This document shows, piece by piece, positions 56,701 through 64,000 of a DNA stretch of 64,000 bases. How positions within the stretch are numbered: position 1 is the stretch's first letter; every line of letters begins with the position of its first letter. The notes below the pieces were generated by a model. That model was given only the letters and a program-made list of their open reading frames with translations, was not told where the DNA came from and did not search any database. The DNA comes from Corticium candelabrum (Eukaryota; Porifera; Homoscleromorpha; Homosclerophorida; Plakinidae). The translations under genes were made by a program, and so were the position numbers. Where the stretch lies: positions 7,982,618-8,046,617 of the forward strand of contig NC_085093.1 of NCBI RefSeq assembly GCF_963422355.1, written 5' to 3'.

Positions 56701-59548
56701 CAAAGTGCACACTTTTCTGAATCCCCTCTCGCTCCCCAAAGCATACGCAATACTGTTGATGCACAATTCAATAACTTGACCATTGTTCCATCTATTAGAG
56801 GGTTGACGTGTGGTCTTCAACGCTTCTGCATTGATACAGTTCTTTTTCCATTTCAGTTGATCCAATCGAATGATGCCAGCTCGAGGTTTCTAGTCATTCA
56901 AGTGGACAAAGACGAGATTGTTGAGAAAGTTGTGGTAGAGGCAATGAGCTCTTTATGAACGGCTGATGTTGTTCTAGAACAAAACCAGAATAGGTCGTAC
57001 TTGTTTGCAAATCCTGTACATAAGGGCGACAAGCATGGAAACAGTGCATGATGCAATTCCGACTATGGAAAACGGAGAAATTAGAACAAGCCATTTGGTA
57101 CTGATCAACGTTTTATAAAGCGTGCAGCGGTCATACCCCTCCTCCCTAGCATGCGCTTTGTACGCTCGTGAAATTGTCGATAATTTTGAAGGACACCTAA
57201 GTTCTTCTCATTGAACGATTCAGTGAGGGTACATGCTGGTTAGTTTGATTAGATATAGTCTCACCCTGCCTGACCATTTCTTGGTACTTTCAAGGGTAAG
57301 TTTCACATTCATTTGGGGTGTCACTGGTACTGAAGTGTCACGAATCCCAACTATGAGTCCATCATGAATCATCTCTTGCATTGTATTGCCATAGTGGCAG
57401 TCCTCAACCAGGTAATAAAAGCTGATGATGAATTGTTTTAACAACGGAGGCAAATTTGAACAGGCAACGATTACTAACGTCATTCAGATTCTCTTGTCAA
57501 GACCTATTTTTGAGGCCTAGGTTGTTTTTTCCATGGGATTGCTCTTTAACTGAAATTAAAAATTTGAAGTTGAAACTTCCGCTTTAAATTTTTGACATTT
57601 ACATGTTTAGATGATTGAGCACCATTGCTTATGCACATGGCTTCTCTTGAACATAATTACACACTCACATGATACTCTGGCACTGTAGTGGCATGAGCAT
57701 AGTTGCTTCTGTGTGTCTAGAAAAGCATTTGATGTGGTGTGAATGATTACTTCTTTAGTGTTAGTTAGATTATTCAACAGTTCAATATGTAATATAGATG
57801 TTAATGTGTATTGAGTATGGTGTATTATATTGTTGCTTTTTGCAAAAGGGGAAGGCAGAAAATGATAGAGATTTGGCAAATTTTGAAATTGATTATGAAC
57901 GCTTTGCATTATAGCAAGGTCTGAATCCATTACCAGCACAGGCAAGATTGACCTCAGATGAAGATTGTTTAATATTGGAGGATGAATCACAACGTATTGC
58001 ACTGACTGGGGTTATTCCCGTGTCAAAGTCTGTGACAGGTGGTCATTTGTCTTTATTGGTCATTGCAATGGAGTTTCTATTTTTGTTTTTGTAGGTGCTG
58101 TTATTGCTCTTGTAGGGCAAGAGCTGAGCAGTGGCAGGTTTGAAGTAGAAGATTACACATACTGTGGAATCCCACCTCAAGATATAATATCTCTTGACTC
58201 TTGTTTACAGCAAGGAGAAGACAGGTTGGAAAGCAGTTCTGGTTTACTGTATGATTGTGTGTGTAAGGTGCTATTATTATGTCGTCATCATCCTTTCAGT
58301 AGGCCAGGTGGGCGCCCACCAACCTAGCAGGTAAGTCCCAGAGAGGTACATCTTTCTGTGTAATCCATATGGTGCTAGTAACTGGCATATAGATTAGTGG
58401 TTGTGTGCGCTACGGGGATTTCACGAGCTCTGAACAGCATGCCCAGTAGATATCAATGACCACTAGGAAAGCACTGATCCTTGTTGCCAATGTTTGCCAT
58501 GCCAGATCACAGAAACTCCCATTGATGGAAACAAGTCTATCTCACAGGCATAATGAAATAAACTATGAGAAACAAACGACAGACTCATTTCATATACATG
58601 TATATTGCTGTCGCCACCATGGTGGGATTGAATCCAGGCCATCATGGTCAGAGAACCAGAACTGTAACCACTAGGCTGTAGTAGTTATTGTTGTTATTAT
58701 GTTGTGCTCAATCAGATCAGTCTAGTTTGTAAGGTCTCTTGTAAGCACCGGAAGCAAACCCTGCCTCACCGTCATGGCTGTCTGGACAAAAGACATGAAT
58801 TTATGCAGGATCCGACTGGATGCACTGATTGCTGTAAGTGCTGCGGGTTGTGATGACCTGGATTAATGTCCAGCCACTGTGCAATACCCGCGGGTACTGT
58901 GCCCAATGCTTTCAACACCACTGAAACAACCAGTGTCTGACACTGTCACATATGGCATACAATGTACCTGCACCTGCAAGTCGGAGTTATTGTCAACTTC
59001 TCAGCCTGCTTCCTGGCGATGTTGCCATCAGCAGGACAGCTGGTATCAATAAGTTGTCTTCTTATTTCTGAAGCAGATGTCAGATTTGTTGTGCTCAACC
59101 ATTATTATTATTGTTGTTGTTGTTGTTGTTGTTATTATTATATATTTTTATATAGATTTGTTCTGCTGGTTTCTGGTCTTGGTGTGGGAAGATCAAGTAG
59201 AGATCCATTACCTCTACAACTACTTATTGACACTGTCAGCGGCCAGCTTGGTGGACCATTTGTAAGATAAGTGAATATGGTTATGTTGGATGATTAGACT
59301 TACCAGAAATTGTGAAGGTACAAGAAATGTGTTCCAAGATCGTAAGAGTTATTGTAGCAGGAAATGCTTTATCTGAAGAAACTAAGGTAGACAAGAAAGA
59401 GAGAGGATCTAAGGTTATTTAAGCAGATATTTGATAGTTAATGGGCAACAGTACTGAAACAATGTGTTGCTAGCTTTTGACAAGGAAAGTTGATGCAATT
59501 AGTTGTGAAGCAGTAAAGGAGCTAGACGAACTGCTTACCCAACTTGCA
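47774..59548 (+). CDS. POLD2: POLD2, DNA polymerase delta subunit 2 (p50), N-terminal two-thirds
   Basis: Seven exons join in phase: 47774-47975 (ATG), 50846-50967, 57915-58038, 58095-58224, 59156-59261, 59318-59386 and 59474-59548. They read collinear with human POLD2: [110 protein letters not shown] and [14 protein letters not shown] (about 275 aa; human is 469 aa). It is the regulatory B-subunit (OB fold plus inactive phosphoesterase) that ties the catalytic subunit to PCNA. The following part (expected HPCMFP region and C-terminus) was not found up to 64000. The gene may continue past the window after a long intron, or be truncated. Introns 1 and 2 carry transposons. Confidence 0.92.
48200..49610 (-). 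pseudogene. Ty3/gypsy pol (integrase) relic in POLD2 intron 1
   Basis: On the minus strand from about 49560 down: [35 protein letters not shown] (zinc region), [16 protein letters not shown] (first Asp region), a [17 protein letters not shown] piece, [17 protein letters not shown] (Glu region), and a long tail with [10 protein letters not shown]. Stops and frameshifts throughout. Typical Ty3/gypsy integrase order, family distinct from the Gmr1-like element. Confidence 0.8.
49885..50324. mobile_element. MITE with GGTTAAC-rich inverted ends
   Basis: The left end GTGCTTTCACACACAGGGTT and right end (reverse complement) GCGCTTTCACACACAGGGTA are flanked by TCAGTAA / TCAGTGA, a probable 7-8-bp duplication. 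The subterminal region repeats (G)GGTTAAC(T/C) many times. Non-coding, 440 bp, in POLD2 intron 1. hAT-type is my best guess. Confidence 0.7.
51364..51645 (+). CDS. P2X7-type cysteine motif fragment inside the Kolobok-like element
   Basis: Plus-strand acidic stretch ([20 protein letters not shown], then [18 protein letters not shown]) followed, after a possible tiny intron (GTAAGT at 51541), by [11 protein letters not shown] and [10 protein letters not shown]. CxCGxC...CCxE-type spacing is typical of the zinc-binding domain shared with the P2X7 C-terminus, often found in transposon-linked proteins. This is a fragment only, with no start or stop that I can define. Confidence 0.35.
51995..52389 (-). 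pseudogene. THAP zinc-finger domain fragment inside the Kolobok-like element
   Basis: The minus-strand frame from 52389 has a THAP start at 52323: [13 protein letters not shown], then [16 protein letters not shown] (C2CH start and FP...W signature). A second piece about 52110-52000 reads [20 protein letters not shown] and KLRP, like the end of a THAP domain. The middle is broken or spliced. THAP domains bind transposon ends in P-element and Kolobok transposases. Confidence 0.55.
52688..52815 (+). mobile_element. SINE head (tRNA-like, family A type)
   Basis: GGCTTAATGGTTACCACTC (A box) and GATTCAAACCCCAG (B box), then CTTTCTTTCTCATGTTTCTC as at 36949. Truncated by the next element. Confidence 0.7.
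52821..52939. mobile_element. Palindromic MITE with TTAA flanks, copy 1
   Basis: GCCTGGTTCACAATAC at the left and GTATTGCGAACCAGGC at the right, flanked by TTAA (52817-52820, 52940-52943). Interior CG-rich words (TGTCGCGTCGAG, TTGCGACGCGAGG) also pair. Confidence 0.75.
52944..53083 (-). mobile_element. tRNA-derived SINE head (family B)
   Basis: The minus strand reads TATAGCCTAGTGGTTAAGAG and CCTGGGTTCAATCCCAGG, then GGTGACAGCAATATAATGAA, as in the full copy at 30511. Confidence 0.78.
53294..53421. repeat. Perfect-armed fold-back repeat
   Basis: CAGTCTCTCTCTGCC...GTCATTCCCCGGATAGTCAA pairs with TTGACTATCCGGGGAATGAC...GGCAGAGAGAGACTG. The loop carries another partly similar unit. Part of the right arm recurs at 33380-33420. 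Confidence 0.85.
53932..54186 (-). mobile_element. SINE body (family A), minus strand
   Basis: Reverse complement of the 26531 body: GGTGAGCCCAGCAGGGTACA, GTGTAGTCCACACGGTGATC, GACCACCAGGAAAGCACT, CCCAACGACTGAAACGAGTC. Confidence 0.75.
54187..54310 (+). mobile_element. Short LINE fragment (endonuclease region)
   Basis: Matches LINE sequence around 29770-29870 (ATACAGCCATCCCTACTGC, GAAGACAAACACTTGCCTTC). Abuts the minus-strand SINE. Confidence 0.7.
54315..54420. mobile_element. Palindromic MITE with TTAA-type ends, copy 2
   Basis: AAGCTTGGTTCACAATATA and GTATTGTGAACCAGGCTTAA with GTCGCGTCGCGTT inside; same family as 52821-52939. Confidence 0.7.
54421..55309. other. POLD2 intron 2, nothing firmly recognised
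   Basis: A 63-codon frame at 54930-55121 has an HTH-like [20 protein letters not shown] stretch and may be a transposon scrap. The direct repeat GGCATGCCAGTATAGCAC / GCATGCCGGTATAAGCAG lies near 54725-54800. Confidence 0.35.
55310..56000. mobile_element. MITE-like element with 13-bp ends
   Basis: AGGGTTCTCACTA at the left and TAGTGAGAACCCT at the right, 691 bp apart. A 39-bp unit (GTGGACCCGTCCATCCTGTC...CTCT) is tandemly duplicated at 55913-55988. A 104-codon minus-strand frame (55516-55830) is unassigned. No clear target duplication. Confidence 0.5.
56260..56345 (+). other. Possible third prominin-like exon fragment
   Basis: After an AG acceptor the frame reads [20 protein letters not shown], which resembles the C...A...LCSYI segment before TM5 of vertebrate prominins and the equivalent exons of copies 1 and 2. 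It sits inside POLD2 intron 2, so it would be a fragment or nested copy. Tentative. Confidence 0.3.
56346..57219. other. POLD2 intron 2, unassigned
   Basis: A 60-codon frame at 56776-56958 ([19 protein letters not shown]) looks coding-like but I recognise no family. Confidence 0.3.
57220..57483 (-). pseudogene. Gypsy Gag scrap
   Basis: 87 codons. [20 protein letters not shown]...[10 protein letters not shown] matches the CxYGxLxDxxIRDRIVxGI...LTLE signature of Ty3/gypsy Gag. Confidence 0.6.
57484..57914. other. POLD2 intron 2 end, nothing recognised
   Basis: AT-rich; an unassigned minus-strand ORF overlaps POLD2 exon 3 and is a shadow. Confidence 0.4.
58287..58690 (-). mobile_element. tRNA-derived SINE, full length (family B), in POLD2 intron 4
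   Basis: The minus strand reads TACAGCCTAGTGGTTACAG, GGATTCAATCCCACC, GGCGACAGCAATATA..., then the CTTTCCTAGTGGTCATTGAT body to GGTGGGCGCCCACCTGG. Homologous along its length to 30511-30918. Confidence 0.78.
58691..59098 (-). mobile_element. 5'-truncated LINE 3' end, in POLD2 intron 4
   Basis: Minus strand, from 59098 down: a short endonuclease remnant (frame [17 protein letters not shown]), the 3' UTR, and CAGACTGATCTGATTGAGCA near 58712, then an ATAATAACAACAATAA tail that runs straight into the SINE head. Confidence 0.75.
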
Positions 59549-59689
59549 GTAAGAATCATATTTTTGTTTGCTGACTGTTTATGTGTTTGTTTGGCAGTTG
59601 GTTTGTTTGTTTCTTTATCAGATAATTATATATACAATTGCAACCGAGTGCAGTTTGAACTGTGTGATATATTCTTGTTGTTTTGAGTA

Positions 59690-61420
59690 GGGTTGCATTG
59701 TACAACATATTGGAAGAACTTCTTACTCATTTGATAATGTTAAAGTTTTGCTGTTGAGTGGGCTTATTTGTATCAATTCAGCGTTGTTGTTCTTCTCTAT
59801 TCAAACATGAAGAATTTCTCTTGTCCACGACAAAAAAAGAAACACTGATCTATGGGTTGTTTGAGCTTGCTTTTTTGATCTTTTTCTGTGTAATTTCTGC
59901 CATGAGGTATTATGTTGTGGCAGGGGCATTGTGTGGGTGCAAAAATGGAGGCTGATTCACCTTCCAGTTATATTGGCAGTCGTACTCTATCCACGCCCTC
60001 AAAAGTGATGGGTATAGCCCCCTCTAGCCCCTATTACACAATGCCCATGGCTTTCAGGAGACATTCAGGTATATCCGGGTCTTGCTCAGGAGGAACAGTC
60101 AAGTCAGAGTAGAAGTTGTATGAGCAGTGTTCAGATGAGCTGCCCTTTATGTTTTTGACTATGCGAGACATGAAAATGTTATTTCAACAAATCAACATAT
60201 GCCATATCACTTGATGCTGTGTTCCCAGATGTGGCTATTCTGAAATACCATCAATGTCATTTCTGCACGTCTTGAAGTTTTATCTATTTAGCCCATTTTG
60301 AACATTGTAGGCGTTCTATGGGTCTTGTTTACTCAGGATCTTGTTGTACCATGTTTGTTCCCAGGTCATCCCATTTGTTACATGACACATCATGCAACAC
60401 TTCAGACACTTCAAATTAAGTTTGGTTGTTTCAGTTACGTCTTGTCAAGCTTCTTCACCAGAGGAGCGAGTTGAAGCTAGGTTGGACAATGTAGGGAATG
60501 TAAAGGTGGTCGGCACCATTCAAATGACAGTCATTGTCTTTTCCTAAACTACTGTACTTCTTCTTGGAGAAGCGTACACATATCTCATCCAGCTTCAAAA
60601 GAGGACATTTTACTGGATGGATTGACAGCTGCAACCTTACTGTCTGGTCCAAGTTTGGATAAATCAATGGTCTTCAATTGTGTGCTGCAAAACATTTCAT
60701 CTCTAAATGTTGTGCACACTGTTGCACATGTGCCACGTTCTGTAAGGCCTCTTTTGACTGTATTTCTTTCATTAGTATACACAACAGTGGTGTTATGGTT
60801 TATAGGGTTTTGTGACATTTTGAATGCTTCCAAAATGTGTATTACGGAGTTTGCGTAGTGGTGACAGGAAGAATCATGTAGTAGTCAGGTCATTACTTTA
60901 TTCCAGACTTTGAAAATGGCAACAAGGTGGCTTGGTAGATCTCTGGATGGAGACTAGAGCTGAATTTGATAATCATTGCCAAGCAAACTCCACAACACAA
61001 AAATTCAATGCTATCCTTGCTTTGAGACTTAGCTCAAGAAGGTCAATATGGAGATGTCTTTGTTGTACTGGATGAGCTTCTCAAGACGTTAGAGCAGCTC
61101 TAGAAGACTTACTTCAATGCCACCCTCAATAACCTCTTCCTCAACTCTCTGATAACTACCTAGCCACTTTAGTTGCTGACGTTGTGACTATCATGTCTCC
61201 TTTGAAGCAGTTTCCTCAGGCATCCAGTCCTGATGCTTGTAAGTTTCAGGTACAACATTTTTGGACGTAACCACTGTTACAGTTGCTCCTGCTTTACAAG
61301 CTTGTCTTGAGAATATCACCAAGTTGGTGAACATTCTTTTGGCCGGAAAACTATGGTTGTTTCAGAATTGCAGTCCTTTAGAATTTTTTACTTAACTTGC
61401 AAAGGAAAGGTGGCACAGAG
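59690..61420 (+). other. Unassigned coding-like fragments
   Basis: Several plus-strand frames look exonic but cannot be joined. 59870-59935 has a hydrophobic helix ending VISAMRYYVV, like a last TM plus stop-transfer. 59946-60069 is Ser/Pro/Tyr-rich (PSSYIGSRTLSTPSKVMGI). About 60598-60740 reads ILLDGLTAATLLSGPSLDKS and ends at a GTAAGG. 61070-61320 has helical pieces (ATLVADVVTIMSPLKQF, ALQACLENITKLVNILLAG). These could be prominin-like loops and tails (a further decayed copy) or another gene. POLD2 C-terminal sequence was not found here. Confidence 0.3.
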
Positions 61421-61599
61421 TCGGCAAAGATCTTTTGGGTACCAGTTAATTGGGCATATGTTACTGGACTTCCTGTCATTTACTGAGATTTTGGGAGAAG
61501 CCAGGTGGGGTGTTCTAGATACCAAAAACACTAAAGGAAGTCTCTATGGAAACATAACATGCATTATCTACCAAAAGGACTAATATCAGTTTTGGAAGC

Positions 61600-62830
61600 T
61601 GTCTTTGCTGTCAGACATGGGGTCGTGCCCCTCAGAATCGGCTCCAACATCCATGAAAAGACGCTCTAATGTTGTCCACCACACTCTTCCAGTAGTGTGC
61701 TGCTCTACTTTCTCCATGACGTTGGCCCAACACTTCTTTCAATGTTCCTGTGTTACCTGGCTATGCCTTCATAGCAGAGTCGCTTGATGTTTTTCTATCA
61801 TAAAACTGCTAATGCCTGTGTTCTCTTCGCCGCGTTTCATTTTATTTGAGCCCATACCAACTCTATGGAGTTCAGTTCACAGTGGCCTACTGACAGCCAA
61901 AGTACTTTGTTGTTGCTTTCTTCTGCTATAATGTCTGTTTTGTAGACAGGTACATGATTTGTTGCCTTGATCAGCTGGTAGAGTTCTGCCTTTAGCATTC
62001 TTGGGTTGAAGCTGACCATGATTTGCAAGCTACTGACACATAGCATTCTTTTTACTGGATGTTGTTCTACAACAGCATTATGACAGGGAGCATAACTACT
62101 ATTACAGACTGAGGTGGGCAATTAGGAATAAGGTGATTTTTAAACTGTTTTATGAAATGATGGATATTCCTTTCATCATGGTAGTCCCCTGATCCTTTTT
62201 ACCAACAAACATGAGGTCTGCCCCTCTTATCCACTCTTCTTCCCAGCCTGCATGAAGCACAATCAGCCTTTTACCCTTCTACTCGGAATTTTGAGGCCTC
62301 TCTAATCATCGTAATCCAGTCAGTTCTTCTCTACAGTGTGCTGATTCAACTGAGTCTCATGAAGGTAGTTGATTAGCTTTTTTGTTGTCGATCGAGAAAA
62401 GGGATATTCAGCTTCCTCTGTTAGAGCACCATGAAGCTTGTCAAGTGTTTGCAATAATTGAATTCCTTACCCAGGTAGAATTTGTGAATCTTACGTTTGA
62501 TCATACCCTCTAGGAAATTGTCAGTGCAATCTACTGCAGGTCCTGACTGTCCTTTTTTACTGCATTTCCTGGGTCTCTCAACAAATCCCCTTTGACTCTG
62601 CTTACTGCAGATGTGAACGGTCAGAACCACTGTTGTCTCAGACAGTTTCAAGACAGCTGCTGTTGCTTTACAGGCTGATCCTGCAGATGATAGTGTTTTG
62701 CTCTCTTTTCTTGCTCAAAGAAGTTTCTTAAACACCATGATGCTTTGAGAGGTACAATCCAGGTTGACAACAAGGAAGTCAGAAGGGAACAGTGCTGCAG
62801 TGGAGACAGTTTATCTCGACTCGGTGACAA
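61600..62830 (-). pseudogene. IS630/Tc1-type DDE transposase relic
   Basis: The minus strand reads, in order: GPAVDCTDNFLEGMIKRKIH and KFYLGKEFNYCKHL (about 62550-62450), then LKAELYQLIKATNHVPVYKT and VGHCELNSIELVWAQIK (62000-61837, the last catalytic Asp/Glu block). After a frameshift, VTQEH..KKCWANVMEKVEQH follows (about 61760-61690). This is the IS630-Tc1-mariner transposase group carrying the HCELNPIEL motif. Broken by stops; terminal repeats not located. Confidence 0.75.
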
Positions 62831-64000
62831 CCAACCTGACTTTTTGAATAGTCGTCCAGCTTATTGCAGTGTTCCAGCTAGGCTATTTGAGCACGGCGTA
62901 GCACTGTGCCTTAATTCAGGATGCGGTTTCTTTTTATTAGGCTTTACCCTATTACATGCGGTGTTTAGTAATATACGCAGATCTAGTGAAGTTCTAATGT
63001 ATCGTAAATGAGCTATTGAATCTCGCACAGAAAGAACAGATACAGGATAGCAAGATTCAGACAGGAAACCACTATACTACACATGTCCCTGCAGCTGTCA
63101 CTGCCTGAAAAGATGCAGTCGGCTAAGCATCTAAGGAGGGGATTGTTGAAGCCAGGGAGGGGATCGCAATTGCTGAAGACCCTATTTAGGATGTGGTAAC
63201 TGAACTAAATACAGCAGTTGATATTTGTTGGCGTAATTCCAGGTGCTTACTCACTACTGCTCTTCTGCTCCTACGAATGCTGTCCTATTAATGTAATGCA
63301 GTAAAGATAGAAAGGCCTGTAATAATTTCGTTGTGCAGTACTTACTACTGTAGTAGTACAATATGTACTTTTGCTGGAAGATAATTATCTGTTAAATTTT
63401 GCAGTTACTCATGTCCATAGAAAACCTAACATGCAAGATGAAATTCCTGGCAGTCTTGCACTATAATATAATCCCTTCTCACATAATCTTACACAAGAAA
63501 TACTTTAGTTTTTAAGTTTAACCCTACAGGCCACATGCGCTGCAAATGCCGCCACTGTGCCATTTTCCAGTCTTAGTTGGAACACTGTATTAATTTTGAC
63601 ATATTGGTTAAAAATTTGCTTCAACGTTATTCATGAACCAAGCTTCAATCATAGCCGGAACTGCAGCAACAACAACAGAAGAGGAAAAAGATTTCTTTCA
63701 TAATGAATGTGTCATTCAGTGTGGAGGTTAGAAGTTCTACCCCTTGTGGTGGAAATGTTTGGCTATTGAACGCCAGCAAGTTTGAAAACACTGTGAATTA
63801 TTGCATCCAAAACCACAATGTTCAGTTGACACAATTTCACTTTAGCCTTTCCTAACTTGATGGAACAGCTTTGTCTTTGGCAAGGAATTAAACGCTAAAA
63901 TGTTTCTGGAAAGTCTTCTGTTGGGGAAGCATGAAGACACACTTGCAAATAGCGACTATCTCTAAATTGTTGACTTGTTTTGGGTAGTTGGGATGTGTGG
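62831..64000. other. End of window, unassigned
   Basis: A plus-strand frame ending at 63011 contains a hydrophobic helix and an Arg-rich end (GFTLLHAVFSNIRRSSEVLM). A stop-interrupted frame at 63025-63240 is helical and Ala/Glu-rich. Neither is assignable. No missing POLD2 exon was seen. Confidence 0.3.

Noticed and set aside
57607..58002. 131-codon minus-strand ORF
   Set aside because: Overlaps the well supported POLD2 exon 3 on the other strand and shows no domain.

Overview
This is a eukaryotic, AT-rich, intron-rich window, almost certainly from an animal. It carries metazoan-type single-copy genes broken into small exons (about 40-390 nt, canonical GT-AG splice sites, many introns of only 50-100 nt). 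Between and inside the genes lies a dense, layered set of transposable elements, SINEs, MITEs and (CA)n/(TA)n microsatellites. No prokaryotic features (operons, Shine-Dalgarno sites, CRISPR) are present. I suspect an early-branching marine invertebrate such as a sponge or relative, from the compact exons, prominin-like paralogues and a TCP11 protein with an N-terminal coiled coil and IQ motif. The sequence alone does not settle the taxon.

Layout. 0-3 kb: non-coding, with a decayed Ty3/gypsy Gag on the minus strand. 3.3-4.5 kb (+): 3' end of a prominin-like membrane protein gene. 5.9-18.2 kb (-): a 13-exon TCP11-family gene whose introns hold Harbinger-, pogo-, Kolobok-, Tigger- and mariner-type elements. 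19.5-34.4 kb (+): a second prominin-like gene, paralogous to the first, with microsatellites and an RLE-type LINE/SINE cluster (26.5-32.4 kb) in its introns. 35.2-47.4 kb (-): a complete mLST8 (LST8/GbetaL) gene. Its 10.8-kb intron 2 contains a near-complete LTR retrotransposon of Gmr1-like domain order, a gypsy integrase relic and a full-length decayed Tc1 element. 47.8-59.5 kb (+): the first seven recognised exons of POLD2 (DNA polymerase delta subunit 2), divergent from mLST8 across a 368-bp shared promoter region; its C-terminal exons were not found. 59.7-64 kb: unassigned coding-like fragments and an IS630/Tc1-type transposase relic.

The host genes have housekeeping or membrane roles: mLST8 in TOR signalling, POLD2 in DNA replication, prominins in membrane protrusions, TCP11 in ciliary/sperm-linked signalling. 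They do not form an operon or pathway; mLST8/POLD2 are linked only by a likely bidirectional promoter. The most notable mobile-element observations are three. First, a Ty3/gypsy-related element has integrase before reverse transcriptase. Second, a 1.6-kb TTAA-flanked element with about 200-bp inverted repeats carries a THAP domain and a P2X7-type cysteine motif just behind a POLD2 splice donor. Third, LINEs are repeatedly joined to tRNA-derived SINEs with similar 3' tails, including a copy with a twin-priming inversion.
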